This document shows positions 11,489 through 22,091 of a stretch of DNA of 64,000 nt, piece after piece. The position numbers and the translations under genes are program-made. The notes beneath the pieces are model-generated. The model had not been told where the DNA came from, did not search any database, and saw nothing but the letters and a program-made list of their open reading frames with translations. The stretch covers positions 164,048,124 to 164,112,123 of the forward strand of contig NC_135498.1 of assembly GCF_052857255.1 (NCBI RefSeq), given 5' to 3'. Origin of the DNA: Amblyomma americanum. Lineage: Eukaryota > Arthropoda > Arachnida > Ixodida > Ixodidae. Numbering within the stretch: position 1 is the first letter of the stretch; each line of letters begins with the position of its first letter.

Positions 11489-14400
11489 CCGATAAGTCAT
11501 CTTCGTCATCAACCTTACTAAGCCCACTGAGGACAGAGGCCTTTATCATACCTCTGCAAGTAACCCTGTCCGGAAGCAGCTGCAGCGACTATATTCCCGC
11601 AAAATTGTTAGTATCATCTATCTAGGTAACGTTATGCCGCCCCTGCTACGGTTGCCTTCACTTGGTATTCAGTAAATTACCCTTGCCCACCATCGTTCAT
11701 CTAGCCCAACGATTACATGTCCTCCTCAAGCCCATTTCTTCTCCTTGATTTTTAATAGGACGCCATTAACCCGCGTTTGTTCCTTCACTCCTCTGCGTGA
11801 TTCCTATCTCAATATTACACATATAATTGCCCTTTCCATAGCTCGCTGCATTGTCCATAATTTAAGTTGATCTCCTTTCGTTAGCTTTAACGTTTCTGAT
11901 CTACAAAGAAGTGAAGGCAAAAAACACAGCTGCTATTTGTAAACTGCCATTTACGATCAGAGAGTGTGTCAGATGCGCTCCACGCCATTCCGATTCTTTT
12001 AGTGGTTTCTCTATCGGGATCCGGATCTGCACATATATTCCCTAACCACTTCCAACGCCTCTCTACCACTTGTAAATTGCCTTTTTCTTCAGAAACTTAA
12101 AAAGGCAATCTCTTAATTAGTCGCAAAAACTTATTCTCCTATAAATCTTATCCCAAAAGGTTCCTAATCCAGGCATCTGAATACCACCTATAAACAGGCG
12201 ATGAATATCCTCGGCGAGATGTCGTCGAGAGTGTCCTCCTGCCTGACACCCTTCCTTAATGAATTTTAGTGCTAATTTTTCGAGGACTGTGATGGGTCTG
12301 CAGCTGTTTAGATATCTGCCAGTATTTTAGCATAAGGCTCATCTACAACCAGAATCCACAATGCCTGCATGACTACCTAGGTTTCAACTGAGCGAAATGC
12401 TCTCTCATCATCTGTGAAGCCGATATATAGGGTCTTTGCTATTTTCTGCACAATTCTCTATTACCTGATTTATAGTGAATGATCTATCGGCCAGGAGCCT
12501 TTATGAACGCCTGCCTGATCATCTGGTAGACTGAAGTCTCAGGTTGTGCGGACTCTATTAACAGATTACCTTTCTAAATAACTTATAAGCAATGAACAGT
12601 AAGCTGTCAGTGTGATATGTCGAGTCTTCGACGTCTTCTTTCTTAAAAATTAAGATGATGCTAGCGCTCTTCCAAATTTTCGGTTTCCTCAAGGCTATAG
12701 GTCTTTGCGTTTACATGGTGGCGAGTTTTTATAGTCATATCTTCCCATCGTCTATTAACAGATATACTGTTACCAGATCCTGACTAGCTCCTTTCATTCT
12801 TTGCAGTGCTGCTAAGGCTTTCTTTACTTCATTCTTGATTAATGGCGGGATGTCCAAGTTCTGTGTCCTGCTGCCGCTCTCATTAACGCCCCGATCATAT
12901 CGGTCACTGAAGAGGTTTGAATAGAACCCTTCGGCTGCTTTAACAACCATATCCATATTACACATGACATTACCCTCTTTCTATCTTAACAAATACACCA
13001 TATATTTGCCTATTCCTAATTTCCTTTTCCCGTCTTTTAGGCTCCCTCTGCTTCATAGAACACGCTTGATTCTCGCCACGTTGAACGCCATGATGTCGGC
13101 TACCTTGACCATATTGATTCGCTTAGATCGCTCTGCAAGTTTTGTAGCGACAGCTACATTACGGTAGCATTTGGAACCTTGAGCGTGGTGACGCCATGGC
13201 GGTAGCGGGGCCGCCACCCTGTGGCTGTGCCGCCACCCCGTCGCAACGCCGCCACCCCGTGGCTGCGCCGCCACGCTGTCACGTGGTTGGTCACGTGGGG
13301 CGGAGCAGCTGCTGGCGGCGCGGTGCCGTGGCTGATCACGTGACGTGATGCGGCGAAACCAATCTGCCACAGCTGCGCGCATGCGCTGCGCCAAGTGGGA
13401 CGAAGAGGAAGAAGGAACGCCCAGCGAAACGGTGCGGCGAAAGACTGACCTTGCAATTCAACTGAACAAGTCCCACTAGGCGAGCTGTAGCTATCCCGTC
13501 ACCCCAGGTTTAGCCAGAGCTAAAACACCGCCAATTCTTTTTTTTCTGTTTGGATCTGCATCAAAACCTCGCCAATGCCCCACCGTGGGTATGTGCCATC
13601 GTTTTTGAGGTAACAACAACAACGACTGGCATTGCATAACGACTGAGCGAGTTCCACTCGGGCAGCTGTAGCTATCGCGTCATTCTAGGTTTAACCAGAG
13701 CTAAACTACTGCAAATTTTTATTCTGTCCGAAGCGTTAGAGGCTTTCATGTCTTAGCGTTTTGGTAATCAGATCTTTCGTCTCCTGAGAAAACTTGCCCG
13801 TATCCTGTCTCACCAGCCTGCCGCCTACTTCTACTGCGCACTCGGTAATGGTACTCGTGAGATTGTCAGTAACGTCTTTACCAATAAGGCCGTCGTCGTC
13901 ACTTAAACCCGAATATCTGTTCCATGATCACATACTGAATTCCTCTTTTTTCCCTCTACCGCTAACTCGTTGATGGGCTTCCGCCTGACTACTTTCTCGC
14001 ATTTCCTCTTCATGTCTAAGGTAATTGGAGACCATACCATCCTGTGTTCGCCACCCCGCACCTTTCCGAGGACCTCCATATTTTGTACGGTGCAAGGCTG
14101 AGTGCATAATATGAAATTTATTACATTTCTGATCTCACCATTCAGACGCTTCGGCGTCCGCTTGATTTTCTCACCTTTTTCGAACAAGGTGTTCATAATC
14201 CGTAAATTATTTCAGTCTGCGAACTCTACTAATGACTCCCCCTCCCTGCCATTCATAGAAGTTATGCCATAGTCACCCACTGCCAGGTCTTCAGTCTGTT
14301 TCTTGCTTACCTCTCGTGTCTTCATTGAAGCTGTCGACGATCCGGTATCATGGCTTGATGCAAGCGCGTAGGCCTGCACCAGCTTGAGTTTGTTCCTTTT

Positions 14401-14560
14401 ATTAAGGTTAATTGTTTTAACGAGCACCCTATGGCTAACACAACAGCATTACTGTATGTTGCCATCTATATGCTGATTAATGAGGAGTCCCACACCTAGT
14501 TCTTGTACCGCTGCTAATCTACGATCGCGTTGTACGTGCTCGCACTTTACCACTATATGC
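11489..14560 (-). mobile_element. Decayed RTE-type LINE (endonuclease and reverse transcriptase)
   Basis: Read on the minus strand. About 14430-13740 carries endonuclease pieces: 'KLKLVQAYALASSHD', 'LAVGDYGITSMNGREGESLVEFAD', 'IMNTLFEKGEKIKRTPKR' and 'GGEHRMVWSPI', a diverged form of the GSDHR motif. About 12965-12735 carries the N-terminal RT region ('AAEGFYSNLFSD', 'IPPLIKNEVKKALAALQRMK'). About 12100-11489 is the 3' part, ending in a CATC-type repeat typical of RTE tails. Stops and frameshifts are everywhere. About 13165-13735 does not fit the LINE and looks inserted. A 5' extension up to about 15430 is possible. Confidence 0.72.
13165..13735. repeat. GC-rich insertion in the RTE LINE, with minisatellite and internal duplication
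   Basis: This interrupts RTE sequence on both sides. About 13205-13285 is a roughly 18 bp minisatellite built on GCCGCCACCCCGTGGCTGC (about four units), followed by several GTCACGTG/ATCACGTGAC sites. About 13465-13545 and 13648-13722 are direct copies (AGCTGTAGCTATC.CGTCA...AGGTTTA.CCAGAGCTAAA) 183 bp apart. No coding content is recognised. It resembles a composite non-autonomous repeat; the family is unknown. Confidence 0.55.
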
Positions 14561-15471
14561 GCTTCATCCTTCTATCCTCACTAAGCCCTGTGAAATCTTA
14601 TTTAATATCAACGAGATCTTCGAAAAGCCGTCCAGCCTTATTGGATGTTTCCCGCCATAAACTTTGTCAGGTTCATTTGCCAATGGCAGCCTTAATGGAG
14701 TCCGAGGTTCTTGGCGCCCTCTGCTGCGTCTCAGGTCTGACAGCCGCATTGGTCAGTTGCTCCGTAGCCGCTGTGCATTGAGGGCCGATAGTTGGTTTTC
14801 GTATTCTGATAGGAGGTTCTAACCGACAACGACAGTGTGGGGACCAAATCGATTTCTGTTGAGGGAGTGCGTTATTGGTCCTGGCCACCGAGATAAGGCC
14901 CCACTCAAGGGCTGATCGTGTAATTCTACCACCACTCAGTTTTTTGTCCGTTTAAGAATTGCGTGGCACTGAGGTTCCAACTCCAGTTCTCTTGCATGCG
15001 GGGCAGAATTCTCTGTCTCTTTAACACCACTCTTTTAGGAAGAAATGCTCCGAAGAGTGCCTGTGGCCAAGTTGTCCTTCCCGTGCCCCCTGTAAGCAAT
15101 TCCGTACCACCCGGTACCTTCTGGCTTTCCAGAGGGTACAAGATCTGCCCCGGTACGGTGCTCAGCCCTTCCGGGAATAATTGATGGGAAGAGGGCCTTT
15201 GGCAGACCACACACCCCTGCCTCATAATAATTTGTTGAGGGACGAAAATCCGCCTTCTGGGGTGAAGCCCACTTTTGGCTTCTGCTTAGAAAACGTGCTG
15301 TGAAAGACATTTTTCAAGCATTTAACCACAGAGAAGCGGTAGCCTGCATTCATTGGAAAATGGTAGGCAAACGGCAGCACTGGGAATTGACAGATATCAT
15401 CTTGCGATGTACGCCGTACTCCTCTCAATTCTGTGAACTCTTAGAGATACGCATCCTTAAATAAGGACTAA
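14561..15471. other. Unassigned; possible 5' part of the RTE LINE
   Basis: Several partly open minus frames lie here (for example 15310-15035 and 15225-14926). They have no domain I can identify and lie directly 5' of the RTE endonuclease remnant, so they may be its leader or first ORF. Confidence 0.3.
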
Positions 15472-15698
15472 ATAGCCGAGCAGCGGCTCAGTGGTTACGG
15501 TGCTCGACTGCTGACCTGAAAGACGCGGGTTAGATCCCGGCCACGGCGGCCGCATTTCGGTAGAGGCGAAATGCTAGAGGCCCGTGTCTTGTTCGATGTC
15601 AGTGCATGCTTAATGACAGCAAGTGGTAGAGATTTCTGGAGCCCTTCCACTACGGCATCTTTCAGATTTAGGGTTGGAGCGTTAAACCTTTTAAAAAA
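15472..15698 (+). mobile_element. tRNA-derived SINE, Ruka-like (plus)
   Basis: The A box is GGCTCAGTGGTTACGG (about 15484) and the degraded B box is GGGTTAGATCCCGG (about 15526). The body reads GGCGGCCGCATTTCGGTAGAGG, then GAGGCCCGTGT, GATGTCAGTGCA and GGAGCCCTTCCACTACGGC. It ends GAGCGTTAAACC plus an A-rich tail to about 15698. Same family as the copy at 6.7 kb, opposite strand; full length by layout. Confidence 0.88.
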
Positions 15699-15779
15699 AA
15701 ATAATAATTAATAAATGAGAATGTAGCCTTACCTGATCAATAAATAAATAAACAGCAATTTTTCTGTGCATGTTGTTTT

Positions 15780-16650
15780 GTGCCATACCTACTGCGTCTG
15801 GTCAGTTATGCTGTAACCATGGGATACAGGTACCAAGTCACCCAACGAAACGTCCTGTGGAGCCTCTAGCAAATCAAGCCCTACCAAAACTATCCGCGAA
15901 GCGCGCGGACATGCACCTGTTAGACAATTAGGTGCTCTTCTGAGAAAAGCCTTAGAACAGGCGACTCACATAAGTGATCTTTCACATAATGAAACGACGT
16001 TGTGGCGACTGTCCTCAGAGAAGAATGCCCTTTTTTAACAGGCTAAGTAGATGTTCGACTATGATGCGATAATTGGTAGGCAATTGCAGGTGTGCGACGA
16101 TACCAAGTAAAAGACGCGACCTTTTACATGTTGTCAGGAACGGGAAGTATCTTTACTGCAACAAGCTTCGTTGGGTCAGCAGAGGGTCAGCAGCAATTAG
16201 GGGTGTGAATCTATAAATTGCTTCAAAATGTCTGCATGATGGGCGGCATGTTCTTCAAATGTTCTAATACAGGCAGTGCAGTCGTTTATGTAAACGAGGG
16301 AATGCTCGAATTTTATTCGGTTAATCAATGATCAACGGAACACGTCAACAGAATGGTGATCAAAGGAACGTACAATATACAGTTGTATTGGTCAACCGCT
16401 GTTTGGGAGGTGAACCGCGCTTTTAAAATATTAAAAATACCGGTAGAAAACATCAAAGAATCCAAAACGCTACTGATATATCTCCTCTATATCTTCTGGC
16501 CCCATGGAGGTATCGTAAAAAGAATGTACTACGTCCATGAACGAATAACTTGCTTCCAGTTAAAGCCTGTAAGGCGTCTTCTATGATTGGGAACGGGTAA
16601 ACGACGTCCTATTAATGTGTTTAGCCGTTGGTATCAACAAATATCCATCC
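15780..16650 (-). pseudogene. Old Ty3/gypsy pol remnant (reverse transcriptase)
   Basis: On the minus strand, in shifting frames, 16620-16470 gives 'VVYPFPIIEDALQALTGSKLF' and then 'SFMDVVHSFYDTSMGPEDIE'. These match the gypsy RT sequence around the first catalytic Asp (SxMDLxxGFYQxxM). Around 16290-16220, 'LVYINDCTACIRTFEEHAAH' occupies the place of the YxDD motif and the following helix, with one Asp replaced by Asn. Several stops interrupt it. No LTRs were found. It is much older than elements 1-3 and belongs to another family. Confidence 0.55.
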
Positions 16651-16850
16651 CGTTCTATAATTCTTTGTGAAAAGATATACTATGAAGCCCTGGAAAGTTC
16701 GAATGGGCACAGAATGTTAGCGTCAACGAAGTACTTGACCGTACTTTTGTTGAGCTGACGATGTGCTGATGACAACCTTCGGAGATGCTGTCAGACTGAC
16801 TTCTGCTGCGCCATCATAATGGAATATACACTGCGTAGGAGCCTACGTCC

Positions 16851-17201
16851 ATGTGTGATTCTCAGAGGAGATGCTATTATTTAGCAAAAAAAATATACGT
16901 GAGACAAGTGGGGCGTTGCATTCGTTATAGATTAAGACAACATAAAACTTGCATGAAAAATTATGAGGACCGCAACCAAATGCCTAATTCCTCAGAATGC
17001 ACACAAAACAGGAAACATAAGTGCAGACCGTTGTTCGATAAGTGCATTACTTACAGAACAAGCAAATACAGTGGCATGAATGAATTTATGAACCCTAAAG
17101 GGTCATCGCACTGGGTGACCTCTGCTTTTGCGCGCCTTTCTTGCATTATCGAATTCAGAACAAGCGTGCATGGAAGGGCCTCTAAACTGCAAATAACATA
17201 A
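16851..17201 (+). pseudogene. Possible Penelope-like GIY-YIG endonuclease remnant
   Basis: A 116-codon frame contains 'IYVRQVGRCIRYRLRQH', resembling the GIY-YIG core of Penelope-like elements (YIGQTGRCxNxRLREH), and later 'KCRPLFDKCITYRTSKYS', which resembles the downstream Cys-rich segment. Gly and Thr of the core are replaced and flanking PLE domains were not found. This could be chance; compare the clearer copy at 40.6-40.9 kb. Confidence 0.4.
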
Positions 17202-17439
17202 AGTGTCTTTCTTAGTTCCACACTGCAAATTTGTTTCATCTGTAACGCATCAAACAACGTATACTCCCATGCAATAATGAAACTATTAAGCATAGTTGAA
17301 ACCAGAGCCGTGTGTTTCCATTTGTGCCTGCGCCCTTGTCTGTTTAAAATGTGTAAAACGCATAAAATAAGCCTTCTTGTGCGAGCTATTGAACGTGCCT
17401 ATAACCAAATGTCGAGTAACTAAGGACAGCTACCCCACA

Positions 17440-17583
17440 CATGGTCAACTCTCAGCGGTAAGACGAGGTGCTGCGTTTTTCTTGTAGCCGATTGCGGCAA
17501 TGTTTAGCGTGCCTTGTTGCTCTTGGCTGGTGATGTCGAATCTAACCCAGGCCCCAACACTATCGAGGATGTGCTCGCTCTAC
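17440..17583 (+). mobile_element. CR1/L2-type LINE 5' scrap encoding a 2A-like peptide
   Basis: Frames here give 'TRCCVFLVADCGNV', a TAG, then 'LLLLAGDVESNPGP' followed by 'NTIEDVLALLK'. DVESNPGP satisfies the 2A consensus D(V/I)ExNPGP exactly, and such 2A-like peptides near the ORF N-terminus are known from some CR1/L2-type and trypanosome L1-type LINEs. Assignment to CR1 is inference. The right boundary with gypsy element 1 lies somewhere in 17584-17650. Confidence 0.65.
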
Positions 17584-17692
17584 TAAAAATACATCCGCCG
17601 GTCAAACCACGCTCATTTCCGATATCTGGGTTTCTGGCCTTCGGATTAAAAAAGCCCCTTTTCGTGCCGCCCTACGTTTGTCGGCGACATTT

Positions 17693-17708
17693 TGGTGGAG
17701 GTGCTGGG
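17693..17708 (+). other. Primer-binding site of gypsy element 1
   Basis: TGGTGGAGGTGCTGGG, three bases after the LTR end ACA (17689). It begins with TGG, as needed to pair with a tRNA 3' CCA, and is identical to the PBS of element 3. The cognate tRNA was not determined. Confidence 0.7.
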
Positions 17709-17718
17709 TATTGTTCCA

Positions 17719-19106
17719 TGAACGCTCACCCCGAGGGCAACTCTGACGCTGACCAGCGACGCTTGGACACAACACCCGTCCACAAAGCCAGCCGCCGCCT
17801 GCGAGGCCTGCAACCTGAGTGTCAGCCACTGACGAGGCCGGTGCGTACCATGGCGTCTACTACAGGCAGTCCGACAGGCCAGCCTTCCGGCACTGTCCCG
17901 CCCGTTGTAGTTCTCACCCCTCGCTCACCACCATCCTTCCACGGCGATCGGTTTGAGGACGTCGAGGACTGGTTGTCCAGCTTTGACCGTGTGGCCACTT
18001 TTAACCAGTGGGACGACGACCGAAAACTACGAAACGTCTATTTCTCGTTCCAAGACTCTGCGAAGACATGGTTCGAGAACCATGAGGCATCCTTTACGAA
18101 CTGGGAAGCGTTCCGCCGTCAGTTGCTGGCTACCTCCAGCACAAACGCACGCAAGGAAAATGGCGAACTCACCCTTCGCACCAGGTCACAGCCGGCAAAC
18201 GAAAGCGTCGCTATGTTTATTGAAGACATGACACGTCTTTTCAATCGGGCTGACCCTGCCATGCCAGAGGCTACCAAGGTGCGCCACCTCATGCGTGGTG
18301 TGAAGGAGCAGCTCTTCGCTGGCCTCATACGCGACCCACCAAGAACCGTCGCTGACTTCGCTAAAGAAGCCACAGGCATGGAACGTTCCTTACAAGAACG
18401 CAGTGCGCAGTACGGTCGTCCGGGAAGTGTTGCGGCCAGCAACTATTGTGCGTCCCTGCCAGTCGCCGGGGACGAGGCTCTTCGGGAGCTTGTGCGGAGT
18501 GTAGTTCGCGAAGAACTGCGCAACCTCCGCTTAGATGCTCCACCTGCCAGTGTTGCAGCTGTAGCCGATGCCGTCCGCGAGGAAATTCGGTGAGCAGTCC
18601 AGCCACCACCGGCACCACAGCCGGAGCCGTACACCAGCAGCTACAAATAAGCCCTACGGACACCGCAGCCGGAGCCGTACATCATGAGCTACAGTGAAGC
18701 TCTGCGGAGACCTGCGCCAGTTCCACATGCGTTCCGCCCTGCTGCCGAACAAACGCAGGGGTACTTTTCCTCCGCCGAGCTGCGTGACCCGCGCCCTGTT
18801 CGAAAAGCTGACGTGTGGCGCACACCCAACAACCGGCCACTATGCTACCACTGCGGGGAGCCCGGTCATATCCTCCGCAACTGCCCCTACCGGCGGATGG
18901 GATTAAGGGGATTTCAACCGAGCGCACCTCGACCGCGCTATGGTGAGAGACCGCGAGACATTGAGCAGTACCTGGCCGATAATGTGCTGCCCTCAACGCC
19001 TCCACGACGCCACTCTAGGTCGCCGTCTTCAAGACGAGTTCCTCCACCCAGTCATGCACCATCATCTGGCCAATTCGGAGGCACGTCTCCCCGCCGGGAA
19101 AACTGA
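17719..19106 (+). pseudogene. Gag polyprotein of gypsy element 1 (two in-frame stops)
   Basis: Structural capsid/nucleocapsid protein. The frame contains 'FHGDRFEDVEDWLSSFDRVA', 'NQWDDDRKLRNVYFSFQDSA', 'MPEATKVRHLMRGVKEQLFA' (capsid-like) and, after position 18830, the CCHC knuckle CYHCGEPGHILRNC. It ends with 'SPRREN' and TGA at 19104. Stops at 18591-18593 (TGA) and 18648-18650 (TAA) interrupt the frame between capsid and knuckle. The second lies in an in-frame 48 bp tandem duplication (18615-18662 / 18663-18710). The first Met after the PBS is at 17719, but the same frame is open back to 17514, including a 2A-like peptide. Pol follows in the -1 frame. Confidence 0.82.
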
Positions 19107-20094
19107 AGATGGCGTCCTCTGGGGGTAGGACCGCCGCTGCCGCAGACAGTGAACAGCCTCCATCCGACGATTTTATGCGACGACCCCACCCGCCGACCTT
19201 AAAGACGATCCCACCGCCGACCTCACCGACGACCTCAGCGACGACCCCATCGACGACGGCACCAAAAACCTCGCCGACAAATTGTCAGTCAATTGTTTCC
19301 GCCGCCGAAATTCTTGTTGCCGCCGATGGCTATGACGTACCTGCACTCGTCGATACCGGAGCCGACTTTTCTGTCATGAGTAGTAACCTACCCGCAACCC
19401 TCAGAAAGGTTCTAACACCTTGGCATGGGCCGCAGATACGCACAGCTGGTTGCCATATGGTAACGCCGGTTGGCGTCTGCACCAGCCGTATAAAGATCCG
19501 CGGTGCAACTTTCACTGGCTCCTTCGCCGTGCTACGAGAGTGCTCTGAAGAACTGATTCTCGGCATGGACTTCCTTAAAGAGTATGGGGCGGTCATCAAC
19601 CTGCACGAGCAATTGGTATCGTTTTCGACACAGCGAGCCGTTGATACCGACCCCGAGCCGCACAGAGCACCATTACGCATCTCTGATGACCACACAACGA
19701 TACCGCCGAGAGCAAGCAAGTTTGTCACAGTCCAGTGTGATACCAGCACCGGTACTCGGGGCATTCCCGAAGCGAATATGTCGCTGCTACTGTCTCGGCA
19801 AGTTTGCGTTGCTCGCGCCCTTGTCGACCTTGTTCACGCACGTACCACGCTCTAAGTGACCAACTTTAGTTGTGAACCCCAACATTTGACGAAAAACACG
19901 GGGATTGCCCATTTTGAAGAACTTGGCGAGCATGCCGGCCAAAGTGCCTTATCAACAACGGCCCCCGAAATAGCTGAACAGGACACTGCAACAGCCATTA
20001 GGACCGACGTGAACCCTGACCTTCTGGCCAATCAGAAACGCCGCGTGGAAAGCCTTATTGACTCTTTCCGCGACCCTAAATTACAGACTGATGC
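19107..20094 (+). pseudogene. Protease and linker of gypsy element 1
   Basis: Aspartic protease of the retropepsin type, cutting Gag-Pol. The open frame 19109-19855 lies in -1 relative to gag. It has a Pro/Thr-rich lead, then 'ALVDTGADFSVM' (catalytic DTG at about 19357), 'IRTAGCHMVTPVG' and 'LILGMDFLKEYGAVI', the usual second hallmark. The frame stops at 19853-19855. A further open frame (19856-20152) starts with the linker shared with elements 2 and 3 (e.g. 'INPDLL'-like text) and then runs into the LINE at about 20095. Pol is therefore missing its RT, RNase H and integrase. Confidence 0.78.
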
Positions 20095-21256
20095 TATCTT
20101 CTGGACTATGCAAAAGCGTTCGACAAGGTTCCCGACAAACGCTTACTACTAAAACTTCCATATTTGATCCTCCCCTCAAATATCTTTAAATGGATAGAAA
20201 AATTCTTGCCTAACCGCTCACAGTACGTCACCGTTAACAACCCCAACTCTAATCCTATCCCAGTAAAGTCAGGTGTCAGCAAGGGTCTGTCCTCGGCCCG
20301 CTTCTGTTTCTAATTTATATTAACAATTTACCAACGCATTTATCTAATAATATTCGCATGCTCGCCGATGATTGTGCAATTTATCGCAAGGTTAATAACG
20401 CTTCTGACCAGATATCTCTTCAACACGACCTTAACCGCATTCAAGAATGGTGTGCAAAATGGTTAATAGAACTTAACCCTCAAAAATCAAAAACCCTTTC
20501 CTTCACGCGTCGCCACGACCCACTTTATTTCGCATACGTCATAGCTAACGTCCCTGTAGACCAGGTTCAATCATACAAGTACTTAGGCATTACCTTGTGT
20601 AGCGACTTGTCCTGGAGCACACACGCTACGAACATCATTTCATCCGCTAATAAAACACTTGGATTTTTAAGACGTCATCTCCGCCAAGCCCCTAAACATG
20701 TGAAGTTATTAGCGTACAAATCCCTTGTCAGACAAAAATTAGAATATGCCTCACCTATTTGGATCCAGCACCAAGCTTGCCTTATAAATACACTCGAATC
20801 AGTCCAAAACAGAACAGCCCGATTCATTCATACATCACATTCTTACGACATCAGTGTGTAAGCGTTGAAAGATGAATCCGACCTAATGCCCTTACCATCT
20901 CGTCGCCTCATTGCCAGCCTTTGCTTGTTTCATAATTTTTTCTATAGTTCACTCGGCCACGCACCCTATATCGTCCCTCTAGCCCGCATATCTCATCGCA
21001 CTCGTCATCCTTTTCAAGTTTCCCGACCTCGTGCCCGAACTACCACCTTTGCCGCATCATTTTTTTGCCGTACTGCAGCAGACTGGAAGTACCTACCCAC
21101 CGACATCGCAGCCATCACGTGCTCATCCAACTTAGCCAATAATGTTATCAATCATGTTTCGTTGTGTAAACAGTTGCTTACCAAAATATATGTACCCACC
21201 CCTTATGTAATAGCCCTCGTGGGTCTTTAAGGTAATAAAATGAAATGAAATGAAAA
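20095..21256 (+). mobile_element. 5'-truncated CR1/L2-like LINE (reverse transcriptase C-half)
   Basis: Begins within the RT at 'LDYAKAFDKVP' and continues with 'RSQYVTVNN'. After a frameshift in the GVPQGSVLGP region (about 20275-20290) it gives '[11 protein letters not shown]', '[13 protein letters not shown]' (catalytic xADD; usually YADD), '[15 protein letters not shown]' and '[13 protein letters not shown]'. After a stop at 20859-20861 come 'ALKDESDLMPLPSRR' and 'ADWKYLP'. The 3' end is AATAAAATGAAATGAAATGAAA. The left junction cuts into gypsy element 1. Dead copy with a frameshift and a nonsense codon. Confidence 0.82.
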
Positions 21257-21689
21257 GGGTTAGACAACAGAGAAACAGACAGAAGGAGAGGAGAGTTCCA
21301 GTAACGAGAATGAGATATGAGGACTGGAAAACGCGACCGCCTATTTACCCCGGTTAAGGAAGCACGGGGTGCAGCCGAGGGGATGCGGGGCTTAAGTGAT
21401 ATGAATTGCTTCCACCCAGGAGCCATAAAAAGCCTAAATACTCAGCGTTGACTCAGTCACCATGATCCTCTTTTCCCCATACACTGCCAAAGAACGGGCG
21501 TGGCTACACGAGCCCGCACATGTGTGGGTGCGTGACACCGTCGCGCACGAAATATCTGCTGCCAACTTATGGCCATACGAGGCTCAATAAAAAACAACAC
21601 CAAGGCCGAGCATGCGATCTAGCTCTCAGCGAACAACAGCTTGATAAGCGAAATGAAGGAAGATTCCCCATTCTAGCCTTTCAGTATAT
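21257..21689. other. No feature recognised
   Basis: Non-coding stretch between the LINE tail and the 5' LTR of element 2. The rest of gypsy element 1 is not here. Confidence 0.4.
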
Positions 21690-22064
21690 TGCATCGAAAA
21701 TTTGCAGTGCTTGTTCGTTTTTCAAATCTGCCGCCACACCACCTTATCGCTTTCTTTGCGACGCAAGCCGCGACTAGCTTTATCTCCATTGATCGTAGCC
21801 AGGCAGAGCTGATTCTACGTTGTTCCGGAACGTTCTAGTAACTTTGCACGCTTTACCTCGAAAGTTCGCTATCAGCTTTAAATTGAGCACGGCCGACAGC
21901 GGCGGGCATTCCGTTCGACGACCGCCAAGCACGCTTGTCGCTTCGCCGCCGCCGAGTGATTCAGTCCATTTTGGGTGCAAGTCAGCCCAATAAACAGTTT
22001 TCTTTTAGAAGACCCTTTTGTCTGTCTTCATCGCTGCTTCGACTGCCGTCACCACTACGTGACA
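21690..22064 (+). repeat. 5' LTR of gypsy element 2
   Basis: The clear repeat with the 3' LTR starts at 21721. A weaker match (TGCATCGAAAATTTGC against TGCCGCGAATATTTGC) suggests it begins at about 21690. It ends CTACGTGACA at 22064 and contains CCCAATAAACAG (about 21987), a likely polyadenylation signal. Confidence 0.8.
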
Positions 22065-22066
22065 TC

Positions 22067-22082
22067 TGGTGGAGGAGCGGGG
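22067..22082 (+). other. Primer-binding site of gypsy element 2
   Basis: TGGTGGAGGAGCGGGG, two bases after the LTR end. It shares its first nine bases with the PBS of elements 1 and 3. Confidence 0.65.
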
Positions 22083-22091
22083 TAGCCTTCC

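Larger units (their letters stand above)
17584..20094 (+). mobile_element. Ty3/gypsy element 1 (5' half: partial 5' LTR, gag, protease)
   Basis: Contains the tail of a 5' LTR ending ACA at 17689, a primer-binding site at 17693-17708, gag and protease. It stops in the protease-RT linker at about 20094, where a LINE RT fragment begins. No RT, integrase or 3' LTR was found for it. Its gag and protease match elements 2 and 3 motif by motif, so it is the same lineage; the visible LTR piece shares with element 3 only the last few bases. Confidence 0.8.

Noticed and set aside
19330..19764. Antisense frames across gag, protease and RT of the gypsy elements
   Set aside because: Shadows of the real coding frames, without motifs of their own.
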